DNA from: Flavobacteriales bacterium
GTDB taxonomy: Bacteria > Bacteroidota > Bacteroidia > Flavobacteriales_F > PHOS-HE28
DNA length: 64,000 nucleotides
NCBI GenBank assembly: GCA_020635695.1
Contig: JACJZH010000007.1
Coordinates: 124,001-188,000, forward strand
Direction of reading: 5' to 3'
The notes below the pieces were generated by a model. It made no database searches and was not told where the DNA came from. It saw nothing but the letters and a program-made list of their open reading frames with translations. Shown here piece by piece: positions 1 through 7,870 of this stretch (position 1 is its first letter; the number at the start of each line of letters is the position of its first letter). Both the position numbers and the translations under genes were made by a program.

Positions 1-222
1 GTACATGTGAAAGCTCTCGAAGCGGAACATCTCCTGGATCCGGAACCAGCTCACGATCTCGGCCTTCACGAAGACGATGCCGAACAGGATGCCCCAGGCA
101 CTGTACTTCAGGTTGTACCACCAGGGGTGCTTCAGTTCGCTCTCGTTCACGCACATGGCGTCGAGCTCCCGTGCGGTCAGGTCGGCCGTGGCGGCCGGGG
201 TCTGCTGGAAGGTGTGCTGCAT
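1..222 (-). CDS. YeeE/YedE-family sulfur transport protein, second half (partial)
   Basis: Only the first 74 codons are in the window; the gene runs off the left edge. It starts at ATG 220-222, five bases after the stop of the longer YeeE-like gene upstream, so the two are almost certainly co-transcribed. The visible part has a soluble N-terminus (TARELDAMCVNESELKHPWWYN) followed by the first hydrophobic segment (YSAWGILFGIVFVKAEIVSWF). This matches the second, shorter gene of the paired half-size YeeE/YedE (DUF6691-type) membrane proteins common in Bacteroidota and proteobacteria. The family is linked to uptake of thiosulfate or other sulfur species across the inner membrane. Family assignment rests mostly on context plus this short stretch; substrate is inferred. 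Confidence 0.7.
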   Translation of the reverse strand, partial: MQHTFQQTPAATADLTARELDAMCVNESELKHPWWYNLKYSAWGILFGIVFVKAEIVSWFRIQEMFRFESFHMY

Positions 223-227
223 GGCGT

Positions 228-791
228 TCAAAGGGTGAGGAGGTGGGGCAGGATGAACCAGGTCATGACGATGCCCCCGATCATGAAACTGATGGTGGCC
301 ACCAGACTGGGCCATTGCAGGCTGCTGAGGCCCATGATCGCATGGCCACTGGTGCAGCCTCCGGCGTAGCGCGTGCCGAAGCCGACCATGAAACCACCGA
401 CGACGAAGAAGATCAGTCCACGCAGGGTGAACAGTTGCTCCCAACTGAACAGCTCGCTGGGAAGCAGGCGGCTGTTGTCGGTGATGCCCTTGGAGGCCAG
501 GTACTCGGCCGTGGGCTCCGCCAGTTCCACCGGAGCACCGGTCATCAGGAAGTGCCCTGCGATGAAGGCGCCTGCGATGATGCCCCCGACGAAGAACAGG
601 TTCCAGGCCTCCTTGCGCCAGTCGTAGCTGAAGAACTTGATGTTGGCGGGCATGCAGGCCGCGCACAGGTGGCGCAGCGAACTGCTGATGCCGAAGGTCT
701 TGTTGCCCACGAGCAGCAGGTAGGGCACGGTGAGCCCGATCAGGGCGCCGGCCACGTACCAGGGCCAGGGTTGTTTGATGATCTCGATCAT
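228..791 (-). CDS. YeeE/YedE-family inner-membrane sulfur (thiosulfate-type) transporter half
   Basis: A 187-residue integral membrane protein with about four or five hydrophobic segments. The family signature is visible near the C-terminus as GGCTSGHAIMG with Cys146, the kind of conserved cysteine that relays thiosulfate in the characterised YeeE (TsuA) channel. Two further cysteines (C43, C46) sit after the first segment. Full-length YeeE is roughly twice this size; here the function is split between this gene and the next one downstream (1-222). It follows a persulfide dioxygenase-rhodanese gene, so it probably moves thiosulfate or a related sulfur compound. Direction and exact substrate cannot be read from sequence. 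Confidence 0.85.
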   Translation of the reverse strand: MIEIIKQPWPWYVAGALIGLTVPYLLLVGNKTFGISSSLRHLCAACMPANIKFFSYDWRKEAWNLFFVGGIIAGAFIAGHFLMTGAPVELAEPTAEYLASKGITDNSRLLPSELFSWEQLFTLRGLIFFVVGGFMVGFGTRYAGGCTSGHAIMGLSSLQWPSLVATISFMIGGIVMTWFILPHLLTL

Positions 792-869
792 GTCGATCGG
801 ATGATGTGATGATCAGATGATCGGATGATCCGACAACGGGGTTCTTCCATTGTCCATCATCCGATCGAC
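792..869. repeat. Intergenic inverted repeat built from GATCGGATGAT words
   Basis: A perfect 15-nt inverted repeat, GTCGATCGGATGATG at 792-806 and its reverse complement at 855-869, encloses further copies of the same word (GATGATCAGATGATCGGATGATCC around 808-832). It fills the 95-nt gap between two genes of the sulfur operon. It could fold as an mRNA hairpin that attenuates or stabilises the distal yeeE messages. It has no flanking T tract, so it is not a classical terminator. Confidence 0.7.
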
Positions 870-886
870 CGATCAAATGATCCGTG

Positions 887-2299
887 TTACTTCTTCAGCG
901 TGCTCGGGCAGACGTAGTCGGTGCGCGGCACCTCGGTCTCTGCGATGGCCTTGAAACCGCCGGCCACGTCGATCACGTTGTGGTACCCGCGCGCCTTGAG
1001 CATGCTCGCGGCGATCATGCTGCGGTAGCCGCCCTGGCAGTGCACATAGTTCGCTTCGTCCTTGCTGAACTCGGCCAGGTGGTCGTTCAGGTACTGGAGC
1101 GGGGTGGTGGCCGCGCCATCCACGTGCTCTGCTTCGAACTCGCTCGGCTTCCGCACGTCGTACACCTTGAGGCCGCCCTTGGCGAAGCGCTCCGCGAACT
1201 CGGTGGCGGGGATGCTGGTCACGGAGTCCACCTCCCGGCCGGCGGCCTTCCACGCGGCGATGCCGCCCTTCAGGAACCCGAGCACGTTGTCGTAGCCCAC
1301 GCGGGCCAGGCGCGTCACGGTCTCGTCCTCGGTGCCTTCCTCACAGACGAGCACCAGCGGGTGCTTCACGTCGGGGATCAGGGAACCGACCCAGGGAGCG
1401 AAGTCGCCGCCGAGGCCGATGTTGATCGAGCGGGGAACGAAGCCGTCCTTGAAGGTCTGCGGGGCCCGCGTATCGAGCACAAGGGCTCCCTCGCTCTCGG
1501 CCAGCAGCTCCAGTTGGTCGGGGGTCAGGGCGCGCATGCCCTGCTCCTTCACGGTGTCCAGGCTGGGGATGTCGCCCTTGTTCATGGCCACGTTCTGCGG
1601 GAAGTAGGCCGGGGGCGGCAGCAGGCCGTCGGTGACCTCCTGGATGAACTGGTCGCGGGTCTCGGCGAGCAGTGCATAGTTGGTGCGCTTCTGGTTGCCC
1701 AGCGTGTCGAAGGTCTCCTTGCTCATGTTCTTGCCGCAGGCGCTTCCGGCACCGTGCGCGGGGTACACGATCACGTCGTCGGGCAGGGTCTTCACCTTGG
1801 CGTTCAACGAATCGTAGAGCAGGCCGGCGAGGTCCTCCTGGGTCATGTCGGCGGCCTTCTGGGCCAGGTCCGGCCGACCCACATCGCCGATGAAGAGGGT
1901 GTCGCCGGTGAAGAGGCTGTGCGGCTTTCCGGCCTCGTCCAGCAGCAGGTAGCAGCTGCTCTCCATGGTGTGGCCGGGGGTGTGCAGCACCTTGATGGTG
2001 AGCTTGCCGACCTTCAGTTCCTCGCCGTCGGTGGCGATGTGCGCGTCGAAGGAGGGCTTGGCGGTGGGGCCGTACACGATGGTGGCACCGGTCTTCCGCG
2101 CCAGGTCCACGTGGCCGCTCACGAAGTCGGCGTGGAAGTGGGTCTCCAGCACGTACTTGATCTTCGCGTCGCTGCGTCCGGCACGTTCCAGGTAGGGCGC
2201 GGTCTCGCGCAGGGGATCGATGATGGCGGCCTCGCCGTCGCTCTCGATGTAGTAGGCGCCCTGCGCCAGGCAGCCGGTGTATATCTGTTCGATGGTCAT
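887..2299 (-). CDS. Persulfide dioxygenase-rhodanese fusion (CstB-like MBL-fold protein)
   Basis: A 470-residue cytoplasmic enzyme. Residues 1-240 form an ETHE1-type metallo-beta-lactamase persulfide dioxygenase: the metal ligands H54-x-H56-x-D58 and H63 are followed by H110 (TPGH), D133 (TGDT) and H182 (PAHG). Two rhodanese domains follow. The first (about 255-355) has VCEEGTEDE with C319; the second (about 365-470) carries a clear catalytic loop, CQGGYRS, with C421. This order matches CstB, which oxidises low-molecular-weight persulfides and produces thiosulfate by sulfur transfer. I use ATG 2297-2299 because the family begins at MTIEQIYTG; upstream in-frame codons overlap the end of the previous gene. 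Neighbours are a sulfite-type exporter and YeeE channel halves. The family call is secure; the physiological substrate is inferred. Confidence 0.9.
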   Translation of the reverse strand: MTIEQIYTGCLAQGAYYIESDGEAAIIDPLRETAPYLERAGRSDAKIKYVLETHFHADFVSGHVDLARKTGATIVYGPTAKPSFDAHIATDGEELKVGKLTIKVLHTPGHTMESSCYLLLDEAGKPHSLFTGDTLFIGDVGRPDLAQKAADMTQEDLAGLLYDSLNAKVKTLPDDVIVYPAHGAGSACGKNMSKETFDTLGNQKRTNYALLAETRDQFIQEVTDGLLPPPAYFPQNVAMNKGDIPSLDTVKEQGMRALTPDQLELLAESEGALVLDTRAPQTFKDGFVPRSINIGLGGDFAPWVGSLIPDVKHPLVLVCEEGTEDETVTRLARVGYDNVLGFLKGGIAAWKAAGREVDSVTSIPATEFAERFAKGGLKVYDVRKPSEFEAEHVDGAATTPLQYLNDHLAEFSKDEANYVHCQGGYRSMIAASMLKARGYHNVIDVAGGFKAIAETEVPRTDYVCPSTLKK

Positions 2300-2348
2300 G
2301 GTGGTGTGGTCGTTTTCAGGTTGAATGGACCGTGCCTCGGGGCCCGGC

Positions 2349-3155
2349 TCAGGCCAGGTTCGACAGTTCGCGTCCGATGATGTAGATGCCCATGACGAGC
2401 ACGAACCAGCCAAAGGCCGGTTTGAGCTTCTCGTTGGGGATGCGTTTGCTCAGGATGCTGCCCGCGATGATGCCGCCCACGGCGATCACCGAGAAGACCA
2501 GCAGGAAGTTCCAGTCGATGACCTCGTGCCCCTTGAGGTCGCCGGTGAAGCCGATCAGCGACTTGGCGGCGATGATGATCAGGGAGGTGCCCACCGCCTG
2601 TTTCATGGGCAGGCCGGCCAGCAGCACCAGGGCGGGGATGATCAGGAACCCGCCACCGGCGCCCACCAGCCCGGTGATGGTGCCCACGACGATGCCCTCG
2701 CCGAGGATCAGCGGATAGTTGAAGCGCTGCTCCTTCGACGGGTCGGGCGCCGCCTTGGGCTTTCCCTTGCGGATCATGCTGAAGGATGCCGCCAGCATCA
2801 GGAGGGCGAACAGCACCAGGATGCCCAGGCTCTTGGAGACCTCGGTGCCTCCCAGGGTGAACAGCGGATCGGGGAGCGCCGGCACCAGGAAGGCCCGCGT
2901 GGCGTAGACCGCGAGAATGCTGGGGATCCCGAAGACGATGGCCGTACGCCAGTGGATGTTGCCCAGGCGCATGTGGCTGAAGGAGCCGATCAGGCTGGTG
3001 AGGCCCACGATGAACAGCGAGTAGGCCGTGGCCAGCACCGCGTCCACCGAGAACAGGTACACGAGGATGGGCACCGTGAGGATGGAGCCACCCCCGCCGA
3101 TGAGGCCCAGGGAAAGGCCCATGACGATCGCACCGATGTATCCAAGCGTCTCCAT
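2349..3155 (-). CDS. TauE/SafE-family sulfite exporter (full length)
   Basis: A 268-residue membrane protein of the TauE/SafE (DUF81) family with about eight hydrophobic segments arranged as two similar halves. The first half has the glycine-rich GLSLGLIGGGGSILTVPILV motif and the second the matching GLVGAGGGFLIIPAL motif. Family members export sulfite, sulfoacetate or other sulfur anions. The start is ATG 3153-3155, seven bases after the stop of the ArsR regulator, which supports co-transcription. In this operon a sensible role is to export sulfite made by the downstream persulfide dioxygenase; that role is inferred. Confidence 0.9.
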   Translation of the reverse strand: METLGYIGAIVMGLSLGLIGGGGSILTVPILVYLFSVDAVLATAYSLFIVGLTSLIGSFSHMRLGNIHWRTAIVFGIPSILAVYATRAFLVPALPDPLFTLGGTEVSKSLGILVLFALLMLAASFSMIRKGKPKAAPDPSKEQRFNYPLILGEGIVVGTITGLVGAGGGFLIIPALVLLAGLPMKQAVGTSLIIIAAKSLIGFTGDLKGHEVIDWNFLLVFSVIAVGGIIAGSILSKRIPNEKLKPAFGWFVLVMGIYIIGRELSNLA

Positions 3156-3162
3156 TCCGGGT

Positions 3163-3477
3163 TCAGAGTTTCTCGCAGCACTGTTCCAGGCATCCGATGA
3201 TGCGCAGGAACTCCGGCTGCCGGATGAAATAGCGGCTGAAGCGGCCGTCCTTCTCATAGTCCACCAGGCCTCGGTCCCGCATCAACGTCAGGTGCTGGCT
3301 CAGGATGGCCTGTTCCATGCCCAGCATGTCCTGCAGCTCCAGGTTGCACAGGCGGCCATGCCGCCCCAACAGGTCCAGGATGGCCAGCCGTTGGGGATGT
3401 GCGGCCGTTCGCAGGAGCTCGCTGGCCTTCACCAGTTTGTCCTCGCCCACACGCTGTCCCAGTAATGCCTCGCTCAT
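3163..3477 (-). CDS. ArsR-family winged-helix regulator, putative sulfur sensor
   Basis: A 104-residue ArsR/SmtB-type repressor. Residues 19-75 form the helix-turn-helix (LLRTAAHPQRLAILDLLGRH, then EQAILSQHLTLMRDRGLV), with the beta wing at 76-86. Cysteines sit at position 44 (RLCNLEL) and in a C-terminal cluster (C96, C100, C101). One internal cysteine plus a C-terminal cysteine resembles the persulfide-sensing SqrR/BigR branch, but C44 could also align with the ArsR metal-site helix, so the ligand is uncertain. It is the first gene of the sulfur operon. A TATCTTTG promoter and an inverted repeat lie just upstream, consistent with autoregulation. Confidence 0.85.
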   Translation of the reverse strand: MSEALLGQRVGEDKLVKASELLRTAAHPQRLAILDLLGRHGRLCNLELQDMLGMEQAILSQHLTLMRDRGLVDYEKDGRFSRYFIRQPEFLRIIGCLEQCCEKL

Positions 3478-3484
3478 GGCGATG

Positions 3485-3509
3485 CAAAGATAGATAGCGA
3501 TATATCTAT
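3485..3509 (-). promoter_or_regulatory. Promoter -7 box with overlapping inverted-repeat operator candidate
   Basis: On the minus strand TATCTTTG (3485-3492) is a perfect Bacteroidota -7 box (TAnnTTTG), ending 7 nt before the ArsR start codon. An inverted repeat ATAGATA (3490-3496) / TATCTAT (3503-3509) overlaps its upstream edge. AT-rich dyads of this size overlapping the promoter are typical ArsR-family operators. I see no -33 TTG at the usual 19-nt spacing. Confidence 0.6.
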
Positions 3510-3551
3510 GTATTCAGTGACCAGGGTCACACGGAGGCGGGAGGGAAGGCT

Positions 3552-4675
3552 TCAAAGGGCCTCGAGCAGGGCCTTCCCGAAGGTCCGGAGCTGCCACTGG
3601 CGCAGGCCTTCGACGGCGCCCAGTTCCGCGAGCGAGGAGGGGCGCGTGCGGGCGATCTCCGCGAGCAACTGGTTGGCGCAGACCACTCCGGGTCGCAGGT
3701 CCCACTGTTCCATCAGGCGGTCGCGGGTCTTCTTCAAGCGCTTGAGCCGGTCCTCGTAGTCGGGATCGCGATCGTAGCGCTTGGGGCGCTCCAGGCGGGG
3801 CCACTGGTCCTTGGGCAGTTCCATTCCGCGCTCCACCGCCTGCAGGATGGCGGCCCCGTTCTTCTTGACCGTGGAGTCGCCGATGCCCTTGCGCTTGGCC
3901 AGGTCGCCCTGTCCGGTGGGCGGTTCCTTGGCCAGGTCGATCATGACGGCGTTGCCCAGGACCATGAACGGTGCCCGGTCCAACCGCGCGGCCACCTGAT
4001 CGCGCCAGGTGAAGAGCTCGCGCAGCACGGCCAGCTCCTTCGGCTTCAGGGCCTTGGCCCCTTTGATGCGGACGAAGCCGGGTTCGGTGGGCGCTTCCTC
4101 GTTGAAGGCACCTCGGTGAGCAGCCCGAACTCCTCTTCCGCCCACGACCAGCGGTCGCGCTGGTGAAGCTGCTCCGCCAGCCGGTCGCGCAGGGCGATCA
4201 AGTGGCGCGTGTCCATGGCCGCGTACTCGAGCATGCCGGGGGTGAGCGGCCGCTTGCACCAATCGGCCTTCTGGTACCGCTTGTCCAAGACCACGCCGAA
4301 GTACTTCTTCAGCAGCGCGGCCAGGGAAAGCTCCGGCTCGTTGAGCAGCTCGGCGGCGATCAGCGTGTCGAACACGTGGTGCACCCGGTAGCCGTACATC
4401 CGCTTCAGCAGGCGCAGGTCGTAGTCGGCGTCGTGGACCACCACTTCCACGTGCTCATCCGCCAGCATCCGGCCCAGCGGGGCCATGTCCTGCACGGCGA
4501 GCGGGTCCACGAGCCAGGTGTCGGTGCGGTTGCTCAACTGCACCAGCCCGATGCGTTCGTGGTAGCGGTGGAAGCTGGAGGCCTCGGTGTCCAGCGCCAG
4601 ACAGGTCTCCCCGCGCAGCTGGTCCATCAGCCGCGCCAGGCTCCGGTCGTCCGCGATCAGGGGGGTGTCCGCCAT
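3552..4675 (-). CDS. rnd: Ribonuclease D (apparent frameshift)
   Basis: A 3'-5' exoribonuclease of the DEDD family that trims stable RNAs. The N-terminal part starts at MADTPLIADD (ATG 4673-4675) and has the exonuclease motifs: ALDTEAS (D29, E31), VVHDADYD and EYAAMDTRHLIAL. The C-terminal HRDC-like region (EEAPTEPGFVRIKGAKAL onward) lies in another frame that begins near 4106 and stops at 3552. Both halves are well conserved and join naturally as LLTEVP-(P)-FNEEAPTEPGF, so one base appears to be missing at about 4106-4111. Because the protein is otherwise intact, a sequencing or assembly indel is likelier than gene loss. Confidence 0.85.
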
Positions 4676-4745
4676 GGGCGGTGCAAAGGAAGGGAACCGG
4701 GCGCGACCCTGCGGTGACCGGACCGGATTTCGCTGAAAGGCCTTG

Positions 4746-5099
4746 TCAGACCAGGTTCCGGCCAATGCCGAAGCCCACGCACAGCAGGGCCCAGCCGTAG
4801 ACCACCGCATTGCGGGTGTGCAACGGGCGTTCAGGGCTCATCCAGCGCGACCAGCCCCACTGAACGCCCAGCAGGGGCACGGACATCACCAGCAGGCCAT
4901 TGTGGCCCAGAGCTTCACCCAATCGGCCGTGCATCAGGTCGTGCAGGGCCCGTTGCGAGCCACAGCCCGGGCAGAGCCAGCCGGTGAGCGTACGGAAGGG
5001 GCAGGGAAGGAAGCCACCGCCCTCCGGGTCGTGCAGGAACAGGTGGCCGGCGTACACCAACCCACACAGCATTGCCATCATACCCCACCTAGCTCTCAT
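4746..5099 (-). CDS. DUF2752 small membrane protein
   Basis: A 117-residue protein with about three hydrophobic segments and the DUF2752 signature CPFRTLTGWLCPGCGSQRAL (residues 33-52), in which three conserved cysteines and the TG..CPGCG core are visible. The family is widespread in Bacteroidota as a small inner-membrane protein of unknown function. It lies 70 nt upstream of the rnd start on the same strand and might share a transcript, but nothing in its neighbours suggests a role. Confidence 0.85.
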   Translation of the reverse strand: MRARWGMMAMLCGLVYAGHLFLHDPEGGGFLPCPFRTLTGWLCPGCGSQRALHDLMHGRLGEALGHNGLLVMSVPLLGVQWGWSRWMSPERPLHTRNAVVYGWALLCVGFGIGRNLV

Positions 5100-5184
5100 G
5101 AATTCCGAGCGCGGGATTTACCAGCAGACGACTTGCAAGCTATGACCGTGGACTGTATGTTTGACTAATCAATACCTGATAGCG

Positions 5185-5568
5185 ATGAAGTGGTGGCTGA
5201 AAGCAATGAAACAGTACGCTGACTTTTCTGGGCGTGCTCGAAGAACGGAATTTTGGATGTTTTTTTTATTTACAGTTTTGTTTTCATTTGCATGCGGATT
5301 AATTGATGGGCTATCGGGTACATTGAATGAGACGGGTGTAGGTGTATTGGGAGGATTGTTCGCTCTTGCCACTTTGATTCCAGGTATTGCTGTTAGCGTG
5401 AGAAGACTGCATGACATAGGGCGGAGTGGATGGTTCATTCTCATAGGCTTGATACCAGTGGTTGGTTCAATTGTCCTTCTCGTCTTTTACTTTACAGACA
5501 GCCAAAAATCAGATAATAAATGGGGCGTGTCTCCTAAGTACGGAGAATCTACGTCGGATGTTGGATGA
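5185..5568 (+). CDS. DUF805 membrane protein in an AT-rich islet
   Basis: A 127-residue DUF805 protein. The family pattern is clear: MKWWLKAMKQYADFSGRARRTEFW at the N-terminus, then three to four membrane segments with VRRLHDIGRSGWFILIGLIPVVG and a short polar tail (SDNKWGVSPKYGE). The function of the family is unknown. I chose ATG 5185 because homologues begin at this MKW; a TTG eight codons upstream (5161) is also open. Base composition is visibly AT-richer than all surrounding genes, including an eight-T run at 5260-5267 and many A/T-ending codons. This suggests recent acquisition. It stands alone between two minus-strand groups. Confidence 0.85.
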   Translation: MKWWLKAMKQYADFSGRARRTEFWMFFLFTVLFSFACGLIDGLSGTLNETGVGVLGGLFALATLIPGIAVSVRRLHDIGRSGWFILIGLIPVVGSIVLLVFYFTDSQKSDNKWGVSPKYGESTSDVG

Positions 5569-5632
5569 ATCATCAAACCTATTCAACTGACGGACTCTAA
5601 GTAGTGTGGAATTGCGCGAGTGACCGATTGGT

Positions 5633-6703
5633 TCAGCGCACCACCTTGTCGATGTAGCGGGAGTTCATCACGCCCAGGGTACCCATGTAATCCGGGGCGA
5701 AGCTCACCAAGTCGCCCACCTTGTACCCGGCGGGGTTGTCGTCCAGGTCCAGGACGAGCATGTCCGAGCTGGCCTCGATGATCTTGACGCGCTCATCGAG
5801 CGGGGTGATGTGCGCGGGGTCCACGTCCAGCAGGCCGATGTCCAGGATGGCCCGGAACGCGGTGCGCCCGATGTCCTTCTCGTCGTACTCGGGGGTCTCG
5901 CCCGACACGTTCAACCCCTGCTCGCCGATGGGCACCATCGGTTTCTCGGACAGCTCGATCACTTCGGCATGCAGGCGGAACACGTCGTTGCGCATGCCCT
6001 TGATGGTGCCGTTGGTGAAGAGGTCCTTCCCGAAGAACAAGGCCTCGCCCACGCGGAAGTGGTTCACGCCCTTGGGCAGTTGCTTCTTCAACAGGAGCGG
6101 GATGGTGACGGTGGTGCCGCCGGTGACCCAGGGGATGTGCTTGTTGAAGCGCGATTCGATGAGCTGTTTGTACAGGCAGAGCTGGATCAGCTTGTCCTGC
6201 GTGGGCATGATGCCGTTCAGGCAGTTCAGGTTGGTGCCCAGCCCGATGATGCTGATGTGGGGCAGTTCGAACACCCCGGCGTAGAACTCGATCAGCTCGT
6301 CGCCCATCACGCCCTCGCGGAGGTCGCCCATCTCCACCATGATGATGACCTTGTGGTGCCGGTCCTGCCGCACGGCCTCCTCGCTGAGCTGGCGGATGGT
6401 GGTGAGGTCGCTGTTGAAGCTGACGTCCGCGTAGCGCACCACATTCGGAATGGCCCGCTTGGCGGGTGGTTTGATGTACACCGTCTGCACCTCGGGCGCC
6501 AGGCGCTTGATGGCCTTCAGGTTGCTGATGCGGGTGTCGTGCAGTTCCTTCTCGCCCAGGTCGATCACCTCCTTCAGGTAGGTCTCGTTCCCGCACAGCA
6601 GCTTGGTCACGATGCCCCAATCCATGCCCTGCTTCTCGAACAGCTCCTTCAGGAACCGGTGGTTGTGGCGGAGGCGCTTGCGGTGCAGTTCCAGGAAGGC
6701 CAT
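5633..6703 (-). CDS. Alanine/ornithine racemase-like PLP enzyme
   Basis: A 356-residue fold-type III PLP enzyme resembling the ornithine racemase (Orr)/YhfX branch. The PLP lysine is K34 in IVTKLLCGNE. The family motif VEMGDLREGVM and the glycine-rich phosphate-binding stretch VTGGTTVTIP follow, with the C-terminal beta domain from about residue 240. It racemises an amino acid, possibly ornithine or alanine; which one cannot be told. It is the last gene of a five-gene operon and starts 3 nt after the stop of a canonical alanine racemase. Its divergent family suggests a different substrate from that neighbour. Confidence 0.85.
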   Translation of the reverse strand: MAFLELHRKRLRHNHRFLKELFEKQGMDWGIVTKLLCGNETYLKEVIDLGEKELHDTRISNLKAIKRLAPEVQTVYIKPPAKRAIPNVVRYADVSFNSDLTTIRQLSEEAVRQDRHHKVIIMVEMGDLREGVMGDELIEFYAGVFELPHISIIGLGTNLNCLNGIMPTQDKLIQLCLYKQLIESRFNKHIPWVTGGTTVTIPLLLKKQLPKGVNHFRVGEALFFGKDLFTNGTIKGMRNDVFRLHAEVIELSEKPMVPIGEQGLNVSGETPEYDEKDIGRTAFRAILDIGLLDVDPAHITPLDERVKIIEASSDMLVLDLDDNPAGYKVGDLVSFAPDYMGTLGVMNSRYIDKVVR

Positions 6704-6706
6704 GGT

Positions 6707-7870
6707 TCAGGGATGGTGGGTCTCCACGACCACCCGGGGGATGTCGTGCGGGAGCCGGGTCAGCAGCTCGTAGTTCAACTGTTCACTGCGCTCACCGAAG
6801 GAGGAGACGCTGATGCTGCGATCCCCCTGGGTGCCGATCAGCACCACCTCGTCGCCCTTCTCCACGCCCTCGATGCCGGTGACGTCGATGGTGATGCAGT
6901 TCATGTTCACGATCCCGCGCACGGGGGCCAGCTGTCCGCGCACCAGCACCTGCCCGCTGTTGCTCAGGCTGCGGGCGTAGCCGTAGGCGTAGCCCACGGG
7001 CACCACGGCCAGCCGCAGGTCCTCCTGTGCGAAGAAGGCGGTCCCATAGCCCACGAAGTTCCCCTGCTGGGCGGTGGTGAGGCTCATGATCCGGCTGCGC
7101 CAGCGGATGACCCGGTGTAGCGGGTCGGAGGGGATGTTGTGCTGCTTGCGGAAGCGGACCTCGGTCTCGCGGTTCGGCCAGAACCCGTACTGCAGGATGC
7201 CCACACGGGCCATGTCGTAGAGCGTGTCGGGCTCGTTCAGCACACCGGCGGAACAGGCCACGTGGCGCAGGCCGGTGTCCTGGCCGCTGGCATCGGCCAG
7301 GCGCAGGGCGTCCCGGTAGCGCTCCTTCTGCTCCTGCACGCGGAAGGCGTTCGCCATGCTCTCCGCCCCCGCCAGGTGGGTGCAGATGCCCATCAACTGG
7401 AGCGCGTCCGTGCAGGTGGCGGTCCATTTCAACAGCCCGGCCAGGTCCTCCGGCGGAAAGCCCGTACGGTGCATGCCGGTCTCGATCTCCAGGTGCACCC
7501 GGGCGGCTCGGCGCTGGGCCCGGGCCAGCTGCACCGCCTGCACCAGCCGTTGCCGTTCGAAGACGTTGAACTCGATGCCCTGTTCCACGGCCCATTCAAG
7601 CGCCTCATCGTCCACGTCGCCCATGATGTAGACCGTGGGGCGCCCCTCCACCACCTGCAGCAGGTCGTAGGCCTCGCTGGCCGAGTAGACCGCAAAGCGG
7701 TCCATGCCCAGTTGCTGGGCCAACGGCACGAAGGTGCCGATGCCATGCCCGTAGGCATTGCCCTTCACCACGTTGCACAACAAGGGTCGCTCACCCAAGG
7801 CGCCCCGGATGAACTCCAGGTTGCGCCGCAGCGCGTCCGTGCTGATCTCGATCGTGGAGCCGTTGAACAT
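6707..7870 (-). CDS. alr: Alanine racemase
   Basis: A 387-residue canonical alanine racemase, supplying D-alanine for peptidoglycan or interconverting alanine for catabolism. The PLP lysine is K36 in VVKGNAYGHG. The second catalytic residue is the tyrosine of VGYGTAFFAQEDL in the C-terminal beta domain, followed by VPVGYAYGYARSLSN and the conserved VNMNCITIDVT segment. It starts next to the stop of the M20 hydrolase gene (7871) and ends 3 nt before the next racemase, so it is translationally linked to both. Bacteroidota often make D-Ala with a MurF-Alr fusion; this is the stand-alone form. Confidence 0.93.
   Translation of the reverse strand: MFNGSTIEISTDALRRNLEFIRGALGERPLLCNVVKGNAYGHGIGTFVPLAQQLGMDRFAVYSASEAYDLLQVVEGRPTVYIMGDVDDEALEWAVEQGIEFNVFERQRLVQAVQLARAQRRAARVHLEIETGMHRTGFPPEDLAGLLKWTATCTDALQLMGICTHLAGAESMANAFRVQEQKERYRDALRLADASGQDTGLRHVACSAGVLNEPDTLYDMARVGILQYGFWPNRETEVRFRKQHNIPSDPLHRVIRWRSRIMSLTTAQQGNFVGYGTAFFAQEDLRLAVVPVGYAYGYARSLSNSGQVLVRGQLAPVRGIVNMNCITIDVTGIEGVEKGDEVVLIGTQGDRSISVSSFGERSEQLNYELLTRLPHDIPRVVVETHHP

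Noticed and set aside
792..869. Insertion-sequence remnant with terminal inverted repeats
   Set aside because: There is no transposase fragment or target duplication, and the spacer is filled with the same short word, unlike IS termini.
3163..3477. Assignment of the ArsR protein as an arsenic or zinc sensor
   Set aside because: The classical CxC metal site is not complete and no arsenic or zinc genes are nearby. The sulfur context makes persulfide sensing more likely, though unproven.
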